Origin: Sulfurospirillum sp.
GTDB taxonomy: Bacteria > Campylobacterota > Campylobacteria > Campylobacterales > Sulfurospirillaceae
Reading direction: 5' to 3'
Length of the DNA: 64,000 bases
NCBI GenBank assembly: GCA_016744795.1
Contig: JADGDR010000001.1
Location: forward strand, 186,001 to 250,000
A program made the position numbers and the translations under genes. The first letter of the stretch is position 1, and the number at the start of each line of letters is the position of its first letter. The notes beneath the pieces are model-generated. The model saw nothing but the letters and a program-made list of their open reading frames with translations, ran no database searches and was not told the origin of the DNA. Below are positions 9,001-17,594 of the stretch, piece after piece.

Positions 9001-10311
9001 TTACGTTAATCTTTTAAATCCACTATGACAAACTTCACTATGCAAAGACTTACAAATACAATTGTTTTCTATTAAGCTTTTTATCATTCCAAAAACTTCA
9101 TCAATAGCTTTAAGATATTTTTTTATATCTTCTCTTGTATGTGCATAGGAAGAATAATAACCCGTAGTACTCATAAAACCTAAATTTAACATTTCTTGTA
9201 TGAAAAATGTTTTTATTTCCTTTTCGTTCTCGTAGTCAAATGAAAAGTAGCTCAATGGTTTAATACCCATAATAGAAATTTTTAAATTATGTTTAACAGC
9301 GTGTGCTTCCCAACCATTTTGGATTATTGTACCATTTTCATTTAATACCTTTTCTAATTCCAATTTTTTATACTTTTTAATTGTTTCAAGTGCAGCTACA
9401 AGTCCTAATCTATCTGTCCAATAAGTACTGCTAATAAAAGAATCTTGTGCAGACTCCATCACTGCTCTAGTCCCAATTATTGCCGCCATAGGATAACCAT
9501 TTGATAATGCTTTACCAAAAAGTGCTATATCAGGATTTACATTCAACATTAAATGACTTCCACCAAGGCATAATCTAAATCCAGCACTTATTTCATCAAA
9601 TATAAGTACAATTTTTTTTTCTTTTGTTACTTTTCTAATATGCTCTAGAAATCCTTTATTTGGATAACTATTCCTCAAAGGTTCCATAATAACAGTTGCT
9701 ATTTTTCCGTCATATTTTTCTATCAACTTATCAAAAGCTTTTTTATCATTATAAGCAAATGGAAATGATGTACCATTTAATCCTTTTGGTACTCCTTGTG
9801 GACTAAGCCCAGGAAGAAGATGACCTTCAAGATTATTTTCATCACCTAAATTGCTAGCTAAGTACCAATCATGCCAACCATGATAACCACAAAAAAGTAC
9901 AATATCTTTTTTAGTACTTGCTCGTGCAATTCTTACCGCTATAGCTGCAGCTTCTCCACCACTTTTTGCATATCTTACCATATCTGCCCAAGGATGTATT
10001 TTACATAATTCTTCAGCTAATTCTACTTCTTCAGGAGCATTCAAAGTACACATATTACTGCTATCTATTACTTTTTTAACAGCCTTATTTACATCATTAT
10101 CTGCATAACCTAAAATATTTGCCCCTATGCCCATATAACTAAAGTCTTTATATTTTTTACCATCTAAATCCCAAACTTCACAACCTTTTGCTTTACTATA
10201 ATAACTAGGCCAATTATCTACTCCAAACATTTCTGGCCTTTTTGACAACAATTGAGTACCGCCAGGTATCAATTCTTTCGCTCGTTTATATAATTCTTGT
10301 GATTTACCCAT
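9001..10311 (-). CDS. Class III pyridoxal-phosphate aminotransferase (glutamate-1-semialdehyde aminomutase-like)
   Basis: A 436-residue fold-type I aminotransferase. Asp239 in IFDEISAGFR should pair with the PLP pyridine nitrogen, and Lys267 in FGKALSNGYP is the expected Schiff-base lysine. YAKSGGEAAAIAVRIAR is the phosphate-binding region. Family length fits. True HemL makes aminolevulinate for haem. Here the gene lies inside a sugar cluster between two methyltransferases, so a sugar-modifying aminotransferase is more likely. That is unusual, because sugar aminotransferases in pseudaminate/legionaminate pathways are normally DegT/DnrJ/EryC1 type. The coding strand contains an A9 run near residues 230-233. 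Confidence 0.85.
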   Translation of the reverse strand: MGKSQELYKRAKELIPGGTQLLSKRPEMFGVDNWPSYYSKAKGCEVWDLDGKKYKDFSYMGIGANILGYADNDVNKAVKKVIDSSNMCTLNAPEEVELAEELCKIHPWADMVRYAKSGGEAAAIAVRIARASTKKDIVLFCGYHGWHDWYLASNLGDENNLEGHLLPGLSPQGVPKGLNGTSFPFAYNDKKAFDKLIEKYDGKIATVIMEPLRNSYPNKGFLEHIRKVTKEKKIVLIFDEISAGFRLCLGGSHLMLNVNPDIALFGKALSNGYPMAAIIGTRAVMESAQDSFISSTYWTDRLGLVAALETIKKYKKLELEKVLNENGTIIQNGWEAHAVKHNLKISIMGIKPLSYFSFDYENEKEIKTFFIQEMLNLGFMSTTGYYSSYAHTREDIKKYLKAIDEVFGMIKSLIENNCICKSLHSEVCHSGFKRLT

Positions 10312-10998
10312 TTATTTTTTCTCCACTGCACCTTGTTTTATTGTATACACATCATCTAATTTATATTTTCTTATTATACTTATATTTCTTTGCTGGTCTT
10401 CGCCACTATCAATTTTTTTTACTTCCCTATACACTTCTTTAAACCATGGATATACAGTAAAAAATAATGAATAATTATCTTTAAAAATATAAATTTCTTT
10501 ATCATGCCTAGAAATAGATGTAACAGGTTTATTAGTTAAAAATTCTTGTATATAAACTATCCCCCCCACTTTCAACACTCTATCTACTTCTGAAATAGTT
10601 TTAATTAACTGTTTTCTAGGAATCCACTGTAAAACCATACTAAAAATGACAACATCAAACTTATTATCTTCATAAGGTAAATCATGACTAAACCCATTGA
10701 TAAACGATATACGATTATTTGCCAAATTTACATTAGCTATAGATATAGATTCTTTACCTGGATCAATACCAAAGAAAAAAGCTTCACTAAATTTATCTTT
10801 CAACGCGTTGATACTAGCACCAAAAGCACAACCAATATCTAAAATATTTTTAGGACTTTTTATAAACTTACTTATATTATTACTTATTTCTTTTGAAGAC
10901 TCAATTCTATCAGAAGTATTGTATAATTCTTTTCCGTGTAGTTCTATTGCTCTTTGTGTATAATTATCACTTTCATCTGTCCACATTTTAGTATCCAT
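10312..10998 (-). CDS. Class I SAM-dependent methyltransferase
   Basis: A 228-residue methyltransferase. Motif I is ILDIGCAFGAS, the acidic residue follows in FFGIDPGKES, and motif post-I is FDVVIFSMVLQWI. The N-terminus MWTDESDNYTQRA is typical of small sugar or lipid methyltransferases. It shares base 10998 with the upstream cytidylyltransferase and abuts the aminotransferase with no gap, so it is translationally coupled. The coding strand carries seven G residues (KVGG codons), a possible slippage tract. Its target, an N- or O-position on the cluster's amino sugar, is inferred from location only. Confidence 0.82.
   Translation of the reverse strand: MDTKMWTDESDNYTQRAIELHGKELYNTSDRIESSKEISNNISKFIKSPKNILDIGCAFGASINALKDKFSEAFFFGIDPGKESISIANVNLANNRISFINGFSHDLPYEDNKFDVVIFSMVLQWIPRKQLIKTISEVDRVLKVGGIVYIQEFLTNKPVTSISRHDKEIYIFKDNYSLFFTVYPWFKEVYREVKKIDSGEDQQRNISIIRKYKLDDVYTIKQGAVEKK
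10561..10567. repeat. Homopolymer C7 (G7 on the coding strand)
   Basis: Seven consecutive C on the plus strand inside the methyltransferase gene 10312-10998. In a roughly 30% GC sequence this is the longest G/C run I noticed. A gain or loss of one base would frameshift the protein at about residue 145. Confidence 0.85.
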
Positions 10999-11780
10999 TA
11001 TACTCTCCCATCTTCTTTTAATGATTTGGCTAAACCTTCATCTCTTTTTATATCTGAATTTATAAATAGTAAATTTGGATTTTTAGTCATGTAAGAGATA
11101 ATATCTAAATATGTAAAATACTTGTTTATAGGATATAGATTTTTTAAAATATTTTTAATTAAATCAAAATCATTTTGTTCATCTACTGTTAAACGTAAAT
11201 GAGAAAAATTATTTTTTGCTTCATAATTAAACTTATTAAACTTATTATTATTCTTAATATACAGTGTTACGTGTTCTCTGTCTGATTTTAAAGTTGCATT
11301 TTTATGAGCATCTTCAAGTGCATTAAATGTAAATATTTCTATATCCATTCCATCAGGGTATGTTGGTATTATAGTGTTAGAAACATAATCATACCTCCCT
11401 TGTTCAAAACTCTCACAAACTTCATCTATAACCTGTGGATCTATTAATGGACAATCTCCAGTAACCCTTACTATATTTAAATTATCAATACTGTTTATCT
11501 CTTTGTACTCTTTAGCACATTCAAAATACCTTGACAAAACATCATCTAAAGAGCCTCTATATATATCAATACTATTTTTTTTTGCAAACTCTTCCAATAC
11601 GTCATCACTACTATTTATTGAAGTTGCAATGATTAATTTATTAATTTTTTTTGATCGAATTACTCTTTCACATTCATATTTTAAAAGGGATATATTATTA
11701 ACCTCTTTTAAAACCTTATTTGGAAATCTAGTCGAGCTCATTCTAGCTTGCAGTATTGCTAAGTTCACTTCATCCTCCAT
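10998..11780 (-). CDS. SpsF-like cytidylyltransferase / nucleotidyltransferase
   Basis: A GT-A/CMP-sugar-synthetase fold protein of about 260 residues. It opens with LAILQARMSSTRFPNKVL, the pyrophosphorylase-like loop of SpsF and CMP-Kdo synthetase relatives. It also has RGSLDDVLSRY and RVTGDCPLIDP. I place the start at ATG 11780, two bases after the preceding stop (TAA-A-ATG). Another in-frame ATG at 11816 would overlap the previous gene by 35 bases and add 12 residues that family members lack. With the NeuB-family synthase and SpsG-like gene upstream this resembles Bacillus spsE-spsF-spsG. A role in activating the nonulosonic-type sugar is likely but inferred. Confidence 0.82.
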   Translation of the reverse strand: MEDEVNLAILQARMSSTRFPNKVLKEVNNISLLKYECERVIRSKKINKLIIATSINSSDDVLEEFAKKNSIDIYRGSLDDVLSRYFECAKEYKEINSIDNLNIVRVTGDCPLIDPQVIDEVCESFEQGRYDYVSNTIIPTYPDGMDIEIFTFNALEDAHKNATLKSDREHVTLYIKNNNKFNKFNYEAKNNFSHLRLTVDEQNDFDLIKNILKNLYPINKYFTYLDIISYMTKNPNLLFINSDIKRDEGLAKSLKEDGRV

Positions 11781-11781
11781 T

Positions 11782-12807
11782 TTACTCGTATAACTCTTGA
11801 GCTTTTTTATAATCATCTATATGTCCAATATCTAACCAGTTTGATAATTCATCATAAACACCAATTCTTTTATCTTCTTGTTTTAGTTTATTAAAAAGTG
11901 TAGGCATATCATAAAATTCATCTTTAGGTATCATATCTATTAATTCTGGATTAAGAATATAGACTCCAGCATTTACATAATAGCTCTTATTTGGTTTTTC
12001 ACTTAGTGCTAAAATATTATTATCAGTATCAACTTCTATGACTCCATAAGGGATATTGATACTATATTTAATAACTCCCATAGTTGCCATATAATTATTA
12101 TTAACATGATAGTTAAGCATATCTTTAAAATCTATATCTACCAATATATCTCCATTCATTACAAAAAAAGGTTCTAATGGTTTTTTAGATAGTAAACTAA
12201 GGCAACCTGCAGTTCCAAGCCTTTTTGATTCTTCTATATAATCTATATTAACATCAAATTTATCACCATCCTTAAAATAATCTTTTATCATTTCGGACTT
12301 ATAATTAACAGAGATAATAATTTTTTTTATAGCATTAGATGAAAACTGTTCTACTATATTTTGTAAAATTGGCTTTGAGCCAACTTTTAAAAGTGGTTTA
12401 GGAGTATGCTTTGTTAGAACACCAAGCCTGTTGCCTAAACCTCCTGCCATTAAAACAGCATAATTTGGCAAACTGCCCAATTCTTTTTTGGAGACTATTT
12501 TTAAAACTTCTTTATCCTTGTTTACTATAACTAAATATTGAATTGGCAATTTATCAAACAAAGACAATTTATACTCTAAATTATCACTTTCATAAGCAAA
12601 ATATGGCTCATCATTCATAAAAGCATCAACATTTTCATCTATCTTATGAAAATTTATTATAGCCCTTCTTATATCTCCATCAGTAAGTGTACCAATAAGT
12701 TGATTCCTTTGATTAACTACAAAAAGTAATTTTATATTTAATATTTCTAGTTTTTCCAGTGCTTCTCTTAGACTTATTGTATTTAATATGATTAAGTTTG
12801 TTTTCAT
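11782..12807 (-). CDS. Nucleotidyltransferase with N-terminal CBS pair (PtmE/HddC-like)
   Basis: A 341-residue fusion. Residues 1-115 form two CBS motifs (IGTLTDGDIRRA ends the first; YLVIVNKDKEVLKIVSK lies in the second). Residues 117-341 form a sugar-1-phosphate nucleotidyltransferase with VLMAGGLGNRLG and PKPLLKVGSKPI, then MNGDILVDIDF for metal binding. The same architecture occurs in Campylobacter PtmE, a glucosamine-1-phosphate guanylyltransferase of the GDP route to legionaminic acid, and in HddC-like enzymes. The ATG overlaps the upstream SDR gene by 4 bases. The CBS pair may sense an adenine nucleotide. Nucleotide choice (GTP versus others) is not decidable here. Confidence 0.85.
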   Translation of the reverse strand: MKTNLIILNTISLREALEKLEILNIKLLFVVNQRNQLIGTLTDGDIRRAIINFHKIDENVDAFMNDEPYFAYESDNLEYKLSLFDKLPIQYLVIVNKDKEVLKIVSKKELGSLPNYAVLMAGGLGNRLGVLTKHTPKPLLKVGSKPILQNIVEQFSSNAIKKIIISVNYKSEMIKDYFKDGDKFDVNIDYIEESKRLGTAGCLSLLSKKPLEPFFVMNGDILVDIDFKDMLNYHVNNNYMATMGVIKYSINIPYGVIEVDTDNNILALSEKPNKSYYVNAGVYILNPELIDMIPKDEFYDMPTLFNKLKQEDKRIGVYDELSNWLDIGHIDDYKKAQELYE

Positions 12808-13544
12808 ATTGAAGTAAATCCACCATCTACTATAATATTTTGACCAGTTATATAAGAAGAAGCACTTGATAATAAGAATACCAAAGGACCTAATAATTCT
12901 TCTTTTTTCATCATCCTGCCCATAGGTACTTTAGGTATATACTTATCCATAAATTCATCTGGTTGATTATTAAATACACCTGCTGGAGAAATAGCATTTA
13001 CTCTAATATTATATTTTGCAAGATTTACAGCTAGATATTTTGTAAGATGAATTAATCCACCTTTACTAGCAGCATAAGCATCTGGACTATTTAATCCACT
13101 ATTTCCATAGATATTAGGATCAGCAGATACTACACCATACATAGACCCAATATTTATAATATTTCCACTTTGTGACTTCATCATATATTTTGTAACTGCT
13201 TTTATGCAAATATATGAAGCGTTTAAATTTATATCGATACTTCTTCTAAAATCATCAATACTCATCTGTTCAAAATTATTAGTTATTTGAAGAGCCGCAT
13301 TATTAATTAAAAAGTCAATTTTTCCTTCAATTTTAAATATTTCATCTAATTTTTTAAAAACTTCTATTTCATCAGCAATATTTACTTTTATATAGATTAT
13401 ATTTTCATTTAAAAAGTCACAACTCTCCACTATGTCAAATAGGTAAATTTTATTACCTTTTTTTGCTAAAGCTTGTGCAAATGTTTTTCCAAGTCTTCCT
13501 GCTCCACCAGTTATAATTCCTATTTTATTTTTATATTGAAACAT
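12804..13544 (-). CDS. Short-chain dehydrogenase/reductase (PtmA-like)
   Basis: A 246-residue classical SDR. It has cofactor loop TGGAGRLGK (12-20), NNAA (81-84), Ser134 in NIGSMYG, Tyr157-x3-Lys161 in YAASKGG, and a C-terminal ITGQNIIVDGG. Classical SDRs of this size sit next to the CBS-nucleotidyltransferase in flagellin-glycosylation loci (PtmA beside PtmE), and the same pairing is seen here with a 4-base overlap. It overlaps the preceding epimerase by 14 bases. It probably oxidises or reduces a sugar intermediate; the substrate is unknown. Confidence 0.82.
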   Translation of the reverse strand: MFQYKNKIGIITGGAGRLGKTFAQALAKKGNKIYLFDIVESCDFLNENIIYIKVNIADEIEVFKKLDEIFKIEGKIDFLINNAALQITNNFEQMSIDDFRRSIDINLNASYICIKAVTKYMMKSQSGNIINIGSMYGVVSADPNIYGNSGLNSPDAYAASKGGLIHLTKYLAVNLAKYNIRVNAISPAGVFNNQPDEFMDKYIPKVPMGRMMKKEELLGPLVFLLSSASSYITGQNIIVDGGFTSI

Positions 13545-14391
13545 TGTTTCCCTCTTTTTGTATATAGTCTTTCAATCCCTCTTTTAAAGTATATGTGGGT
13601 ATCCAATGTAAATCTTTTTTCAATTTTTTTATATTTGCAATACAGTTCATAACTTCATTTTCTCTTCGTAAATTTTGTGATTCAACTTCTAAATCAATCA
13701 CTAATATATCTTGAATTAAATCAATAATTTCCTGAACACTATGACTTTCACCACTTCCTACATTAAAAACACCACTTACGGCATCTCTAGATATTACTAA
13801 ATCTAATAAATCTATTAAATCATTTATATATAAAAAATCTCTCTTAGGTTTTAAATCCTTAAGTGTTATTTTACCACTATTTAACTGTTTTAATATTATA
13901 GGTATCAAAAAATTATCACCCTGTGCATGTCCATATATATTAAAAAGTCTAAGTGAAACCACCTCTGTTATATTCTCTAAATAATTAAAAAGTAACTCTT
14001 CTGCTAAATATTTACTTTTGTTGTATGGAGAGTGAAAAGAGAGTGGATGTTTTTCATCTATAGGTAAGTATTCTGGCTCACCATATGAATAACTATTTAA
14101 ATAAATTACTCTTTTAACTTTTTTTAATCTGCAATATTCTGCAATATTCAAAGTAGAGTTGAGATTAAATTCATAAAAATCAAAAGGATTATCAAAAGAA
14201 TCTGGAACAAAAGTTTTAGCAGCAAAATGAAGCAGAATATCAATATTATTAATCTCTAATAATTTATTTAAATCTAAAATATCATATTTAGATTCTCTTG
14301 TAATTTTTGTAATTTTGTATTTATTTTCAAATTGTTTAATAAAATTACTACCAATAAAACCATTTGCACCAGTAATTAATAAATTTTTCAT
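13531..14391 (-). CDS. NAD-dependent sugar epimerase/dehydratase
   Basis: A 286-residue extended SDR with ITGANGFIGSN (6-16), HFAAKTFVPDS (55-65), Tyr123-x3-Lys127 in SPYNKSKYLAE, and LRLFNIYGHAQ. This matches the WbpV/RmlD/GalE-like superfamily without pointing to one enzyme. The position between the SpsG-like gene (4-base overlap) and the SDR suggests it acts on the same nucleotide sugar or nonulosonate precursor. It is short for GalE (about 330 residues). Confidence 0.8.
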   Translation of the reverse strand: MKNLLITGANGFIGSNFIKQFENKYKITKITRESKYDILDLNKLLEINNIDILLHFAAKTFVPDSFDNPFDFYEFNLNSTLNIAEYCRLKKVKRVIYLNSYSYGEPEYLPIDEKHPLSFHSPYNKSKYLAEELLFNYLENITEVVSLRLFNIYGHAQGDNFLIPIILKQLNSGKITLKDLKPKRDFLYINDLIDLLDLVISRDAVSGVFNVGSGESHSVQEIIDLIQDILVIDLEVESQNLRRENEVMNCIANIKKLKKDLHWIPTYTLKEGLKDYIQKEGNNVSI

Positions 14392-15320
14392 GATACAAGC
14401 CTTTCTATCTCTCTTGCTATTTTTCTTTTTCCATTATTATCTATAATATTTTCAAAACAACTCAAACTCTTATTTTTCAATAATTCTATTTTATCAACTA
14501 ATAAATTTAATTTATATTCTGATGACAATCCTAAATACTCAACAAGCCCCAATTTATCTGCATTTAAAGCAAACTCTTTTTGATGTTCATTATGAGCAAT
14601 CACAATTGAAGGTATTTTAAAATAAATTAATTCATACATAATATTCCCACCTGCAGTTATAGCTAATGTAGCAGATGCCATATATATAAATATATCTTTA
14701 GGATTGTAAAGGTACTCAATGTTTTTACTTTTAATGCTATTTATTTTATTAAAAGAACCAATATGTATTTTAAAATTTATATCAGGTTTTTTTAATGCCA
14801 CATCATTAATAAAATTTTGAGTTAAATTTGAAGGATCTGAACCACCAAAACTAACAAATATGTAATCATCCTTTTCAATATTTTTATATTTTTCTATCTC
14901 ATCAGAAAATATAATATATTCTAAACCAAATAAATCATTATTCTTCTTTTCTTGGTTATATCCATCAAATAAATTATAATTTATTCTCAAATCTGAATGT
15001 TCACTAAAATCTTTATATTCATGAAAAGACACTATATGTTTTTTTACAATATTTTTTATATTTTTCATAAACGCATTGTTGTAATGTAATAAATCTAAAA
15101 TAATTACATCGTATTCATAAGTTTTTAATATTTTTAAAAACTCATTTTCATTATCTATAAATACAATATTTTTTTCTTTAAATATTTGATTTAATTCATT
15201 ATCACTATTGATAATAAAAACAAAATCATGGTTAGACATAAAATTAGCTAGGTTAAGCATTCTTCTAAAATGACCTGTTCCTATTTTCTTTGAAATATCT
15301 AGTCTAACTAAAATCTTCAT
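14388..15320 (-). CDS. SpsG/PseG-like nucleotide-sugar hydrolase (GT-B fold)
   Basis: A 310-residue protein beginning MKILVRLDISKKIGTGHFRR. The GTGHxxR loop (about 14-20) is the hallmark of PseG/SpsG, where the His acts in removing the nucleotide from the sugar. VSFGGSDPSN (about 154-163) and TAGGNIMYEL (about 221-230) match the MurG-like nucleotide-binding half. PseG releases 2,4-diacetamido-trideoxy-altrose before condensation by PseI. Here the next gene upstream is the NeuB-family synthase, only one base away. The exact sugar is uncertain because the dehydratase in this cluster is not PseB-like. Confidence 0.82.
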   Translation of the reverse strand: MKILVRLDISKKIGTGHFRRMLNLANFMSNHDFVFIINSDNELNQIFKEKNIVFIDNENEFLKILKTYEYDVIILDLLHYNNAFMKNIKNIVKKHIVSFHEYKDFSEHSDLRINYNLFDGYNQEKKNNDLFGLEYIIFSDEIEKYKNIEKDDYIFVSFGGSDPSNLTQNFINDVALKKPDINFKIHIGSFNKINSIKSKNIEYLYNPKDIFIYMASATLAITAGGNIMYELIYFKIPSIVIAHNEHQKEFALNADKLGLVEYLGLSSEYKLNLLVDKIELLKNKSLSCFENIIDNNGKRKIAREIERLVS

Positions 15321-16376
15321 TTAAATCATTTCTTTTGTAATTGTAGTGTCTTCTTCTATATCCATTTTAGCCGTACTTCCTACTACAAAATCTAAATATT
15401 CTGGATAAATACCAATACCTGGTCTTTTTGCTGTTAACATATTTTCTGTTATTAAAGCACCCTGCTTTATATTACAACTAGATACTAAAGATTTTCTTGC
15501 ATTCAAATAAGCCGAGTGTTCAGCAGGGTAATGACCATTTTCAAAATACCCTTTTGCTTTTTCTATAGTTCTAATCATTTTAACCATATCTTCTAATTCC
15601 TGAGGATTTGCAGAAAGTTTGTGATCTGGGCTATCAGGTAATTTATTATCAATAGTGAAATGTTTTTCAACGCTTAATGCACCCATAGCAACTGACATAG
15701 CTGGTATAATTATACCTATAGTATGATCAGAATACCCAACAGGAATATCTGGAAATATCTCTTGAATCTTTTGCATCTTTATTAAATTTGAATTTTGGTC
15801 ATCACATGGGTACTGTAAAATACAATGCTGAAGAATAATATTTTCATTGCCTTGCGAATGGATAATGTTTACTGCTTTTTCTATCTCTCCAATTGAGGCA
15901 CAACCAGTTGAAAGTATTACTGGTTTTCCTTTTGAAGCCACAGTTTTTAAAAGCTGTATATATGTAATATCGGATGATGATATTTTGTAAACATCAACAC
16001 CAATTTCTTCAAGGATGTCAACATCTGGTATATTAAATGGTGTTGATGTAAATATCACATTTAATTCTTGACATCTCTTTTTAAATGCTTTATATCCATC
16101 TATTTTCATACCGTCTAACTTAGAAAAAGTATCAAACTGTGTGCCACCATTATCATCATTAAGCTTCTTATCCCAATATCTGGGGGCTTTTTTTGTTACT
16201 ATTTGACTAGCTTTATATGTCTGAAACTTGACAATATCTGCACCAGCCTTAACAGCCTTTTCAATTAACTCTATTCCTCTTTCAATACTTCCATTATGAT
16301 TTACCCCAACTTCAGCTATAACCAATGCTGGATTTCCTTCTCCAATTATTTTATTGCCTATTTTTATATTTCGCAT
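15321..16376 (-). CDS. N-acetylneuraminate synthase family protein (NeuB/PseI/LegI/SpsE)
   Basis: A 351-residue TIM-barrel condensing enzyme with a C-terminal SAF (antifreeze-like) domain. Motifs are IAEVGVNHNG (20-29), IVKFQTYKA, STPFNIPDVD, KISSSDITY, PVGYSDHTIG, EKHFTID, and DSPDHKLSA. The SAF domain includes KRPGIGI. It joins phosphoenolpyruvate to a hexose or hexosamine to give a nine-carbon nonulosonic acid. Length and motifs agree with PseI/LegI/SpsE. Which acid is made cannot be read with certainty. The gene is one base from the SpsG-like gene and 12 bases from the dehydratase. Confidence 0.9.
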   Translation of the reverse strand: MRNIKIGNKIIGEGNPALVIAEVGVNHNGSIERGIELIEKAVKAGADIVKFQTYKASQIVTKKAPRYWDKKLNDDNGGTQFDTFSKLDGMKIDGYKAFKKRCQELNVIFTSTPFNIPDVDILEEIGVDVYKISSSDITYIQLLKTVASKGKPVILSTGCASIGEIEKAVNIIHSQGNENIILQHCILQYPCDDQNSNLIKMQKIQEIFPDIPVGYSDHTIGIIIPAMSVAMGALSVEKHFTIDNKLPDSPDHKLSANPQELEDMVKMIRTIEKAKGYFENGHYPAEHSAYLNARKSLVSSCNIKQGALITENMLTAKRPGIGIYPEYLDFVVGSTAKMDIEEDTTITKEMI

Positions 16377-16388
16377 ATTATATTCTCC

Positions 16389-17594
16389 TTACATCTTTCC
16401 ATCTAAATATTTACCTGTCTCTTTATGCCTAAAATCAGGAATCATTTTTAAAAAAACTTTTACGATGTCATCTTTCCCCCATGAAAGTTTCTCTTTATAG
16501 TTTTTTATAGTACTTTCAAAACTAATTAACTTACTTTCATCAAAGATTGCCTCATTTTTTATGATGCCAATATTTTCATATCTATCCATATCTAAAACCT
16601 CATTATCTGTAAAAAATTCTTCAAAATTCTTTTCTCCAGTTGTATCACTTAAACTAAATAAACAAGGCCATTGCTTTAATTTTTTTGATTTTGATTTTTG
16701 ATCTTTAATGAAAAAGTTCCTAGCTTCATCTTCATTCTTACATATATATGGCTCATATCCTAAACCTTTAAGATACTTAACAGCTATATCGGCAAAAGAG
16801 GTAAGATGAAAATCTTCACTTAACTTTGGAAAAAATATATCTCTATTTTCGCCAAATATACAAGACATCAAACAAAGTTCACCAGATTCTTGTGGAGTTA
16901 AGAAATAACGTTTTATATCATTTGGAGCTACAATTGGTTGATTTTTTTGAATTCTTTGATTAAATCCATGAAGTAAAGAACCATCACTAAAAGCAACATT
17001 TGCAAACCTTGCAGTAGAAATCTTAATATCTAATGATTTCCTCATCAAAAACATTTCCATAATTCTTTTACTAGCACCCATCATATTTACAGGGTTTGTT
17101 GCTTTATCAGTAGACACACAAAAATACTTTTTAGTAGCATTATTGATTGATTGCTGAAGAGTCTTCTCAGTATTAAGAATATTTACATCAACCATTCTCA
17201 TAAGTGTAAATGGGTCTTTCTCACTTCGAACATGTTTCAAGGCGGAGAGATTTAAAACATAGTCATATTTGCCATCTTTTTTTATAAATGCATCATATTC
17301 TAATGAACCAATATCTAGAGCAAATGTTTGAAAATCACCATCAATATAACCAAATGAGCTTCTTATATCTCGTACAAGTTCGACCATATTATTTTCTGAT
17401 ATATCAACAACATGAAGTTTTTTAGGATTTCTTTTAAATATTTCTTTTGTAACAGCTTGACCTATTGAACCAGCTCCACCTATTACTAAAAAAGTAGAAT
17501 TTAAAACTATATTTTGCAAATCCGTATTCTTTATTTGAATATCTTTTGTGAACAGTTCACTTGTTCTTCCTATAAGTTCCAAAATTTTATTCAT
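16389..17594 (-). CDS. UDP-GlcNAc 4,6-dehydratase-like protein (LegB/CapD/PglF type)
   Basis: A 401-residue polysaccharide-biosynthesis SDR. It has VIGGAGSIGQ (36-45), LNLSALKHVRSEKDP, and VSTDKATNPVNMMGASKR. The residue after NPVNM is Met where 5-inverting PseB/FlaA1 dehydratases have Tyr. Retaining enzymes such as WbpM, PglF and LegB also have Met here. This argues for a 5-retaining 4,6-dehydratase. It is longer than PseB (about 330). The C-terminal extension has a Lys-rich segment (QKSKSKKLKQW) encoded by a TTTTTGATTTTGATTTTTGA tract on the plus strand. It should catalyse the first step of the amino-sugar branch made by the following genes. Confidence 0.82.
   Translation of the reverse strand: MNKILELIGRTSELFTKDIQIKNTDLQNIVLNSTFLVIGGAGSIGQAVTKEIFKRNPKKLHVVDISENNMVELVRDIRSSFGYIDGDFQTFALDIGSLEYDAFIKKDGKYDYVLNLSALKHVRSEKDPFTLMRMVDVNILNTEKTLQQSINNATKKYFCVSTDKATNPVNMMGASKRIMEMFLMRKSLDIKISTARFANVAFSDGSLLHGFNQRIQKNQPIVAPNDIKRYFLTPQESGELCLMSCIFGENRDIFFPKLSEDFHLTSFADIAVKYLKGLGYEPYICKNEDEARNFFIKDQKSKSKKLKQWPCLFSLSDTTGEKNFEEFFTDNEVLDMDRYENIGIIKNEAIFDESKLISFESTIKNYKEKLSWGKDDIVKVFLKMIPDFRHKETGKYLDGKM

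Noticed and set aside
9601-9625. A9 run in the aminotransferase gene as a programmed slip site
   Set aside because: Runs of nine A occur several times here because of base composition. Nothing indicates a useful truncated product, unlike in dnaX.
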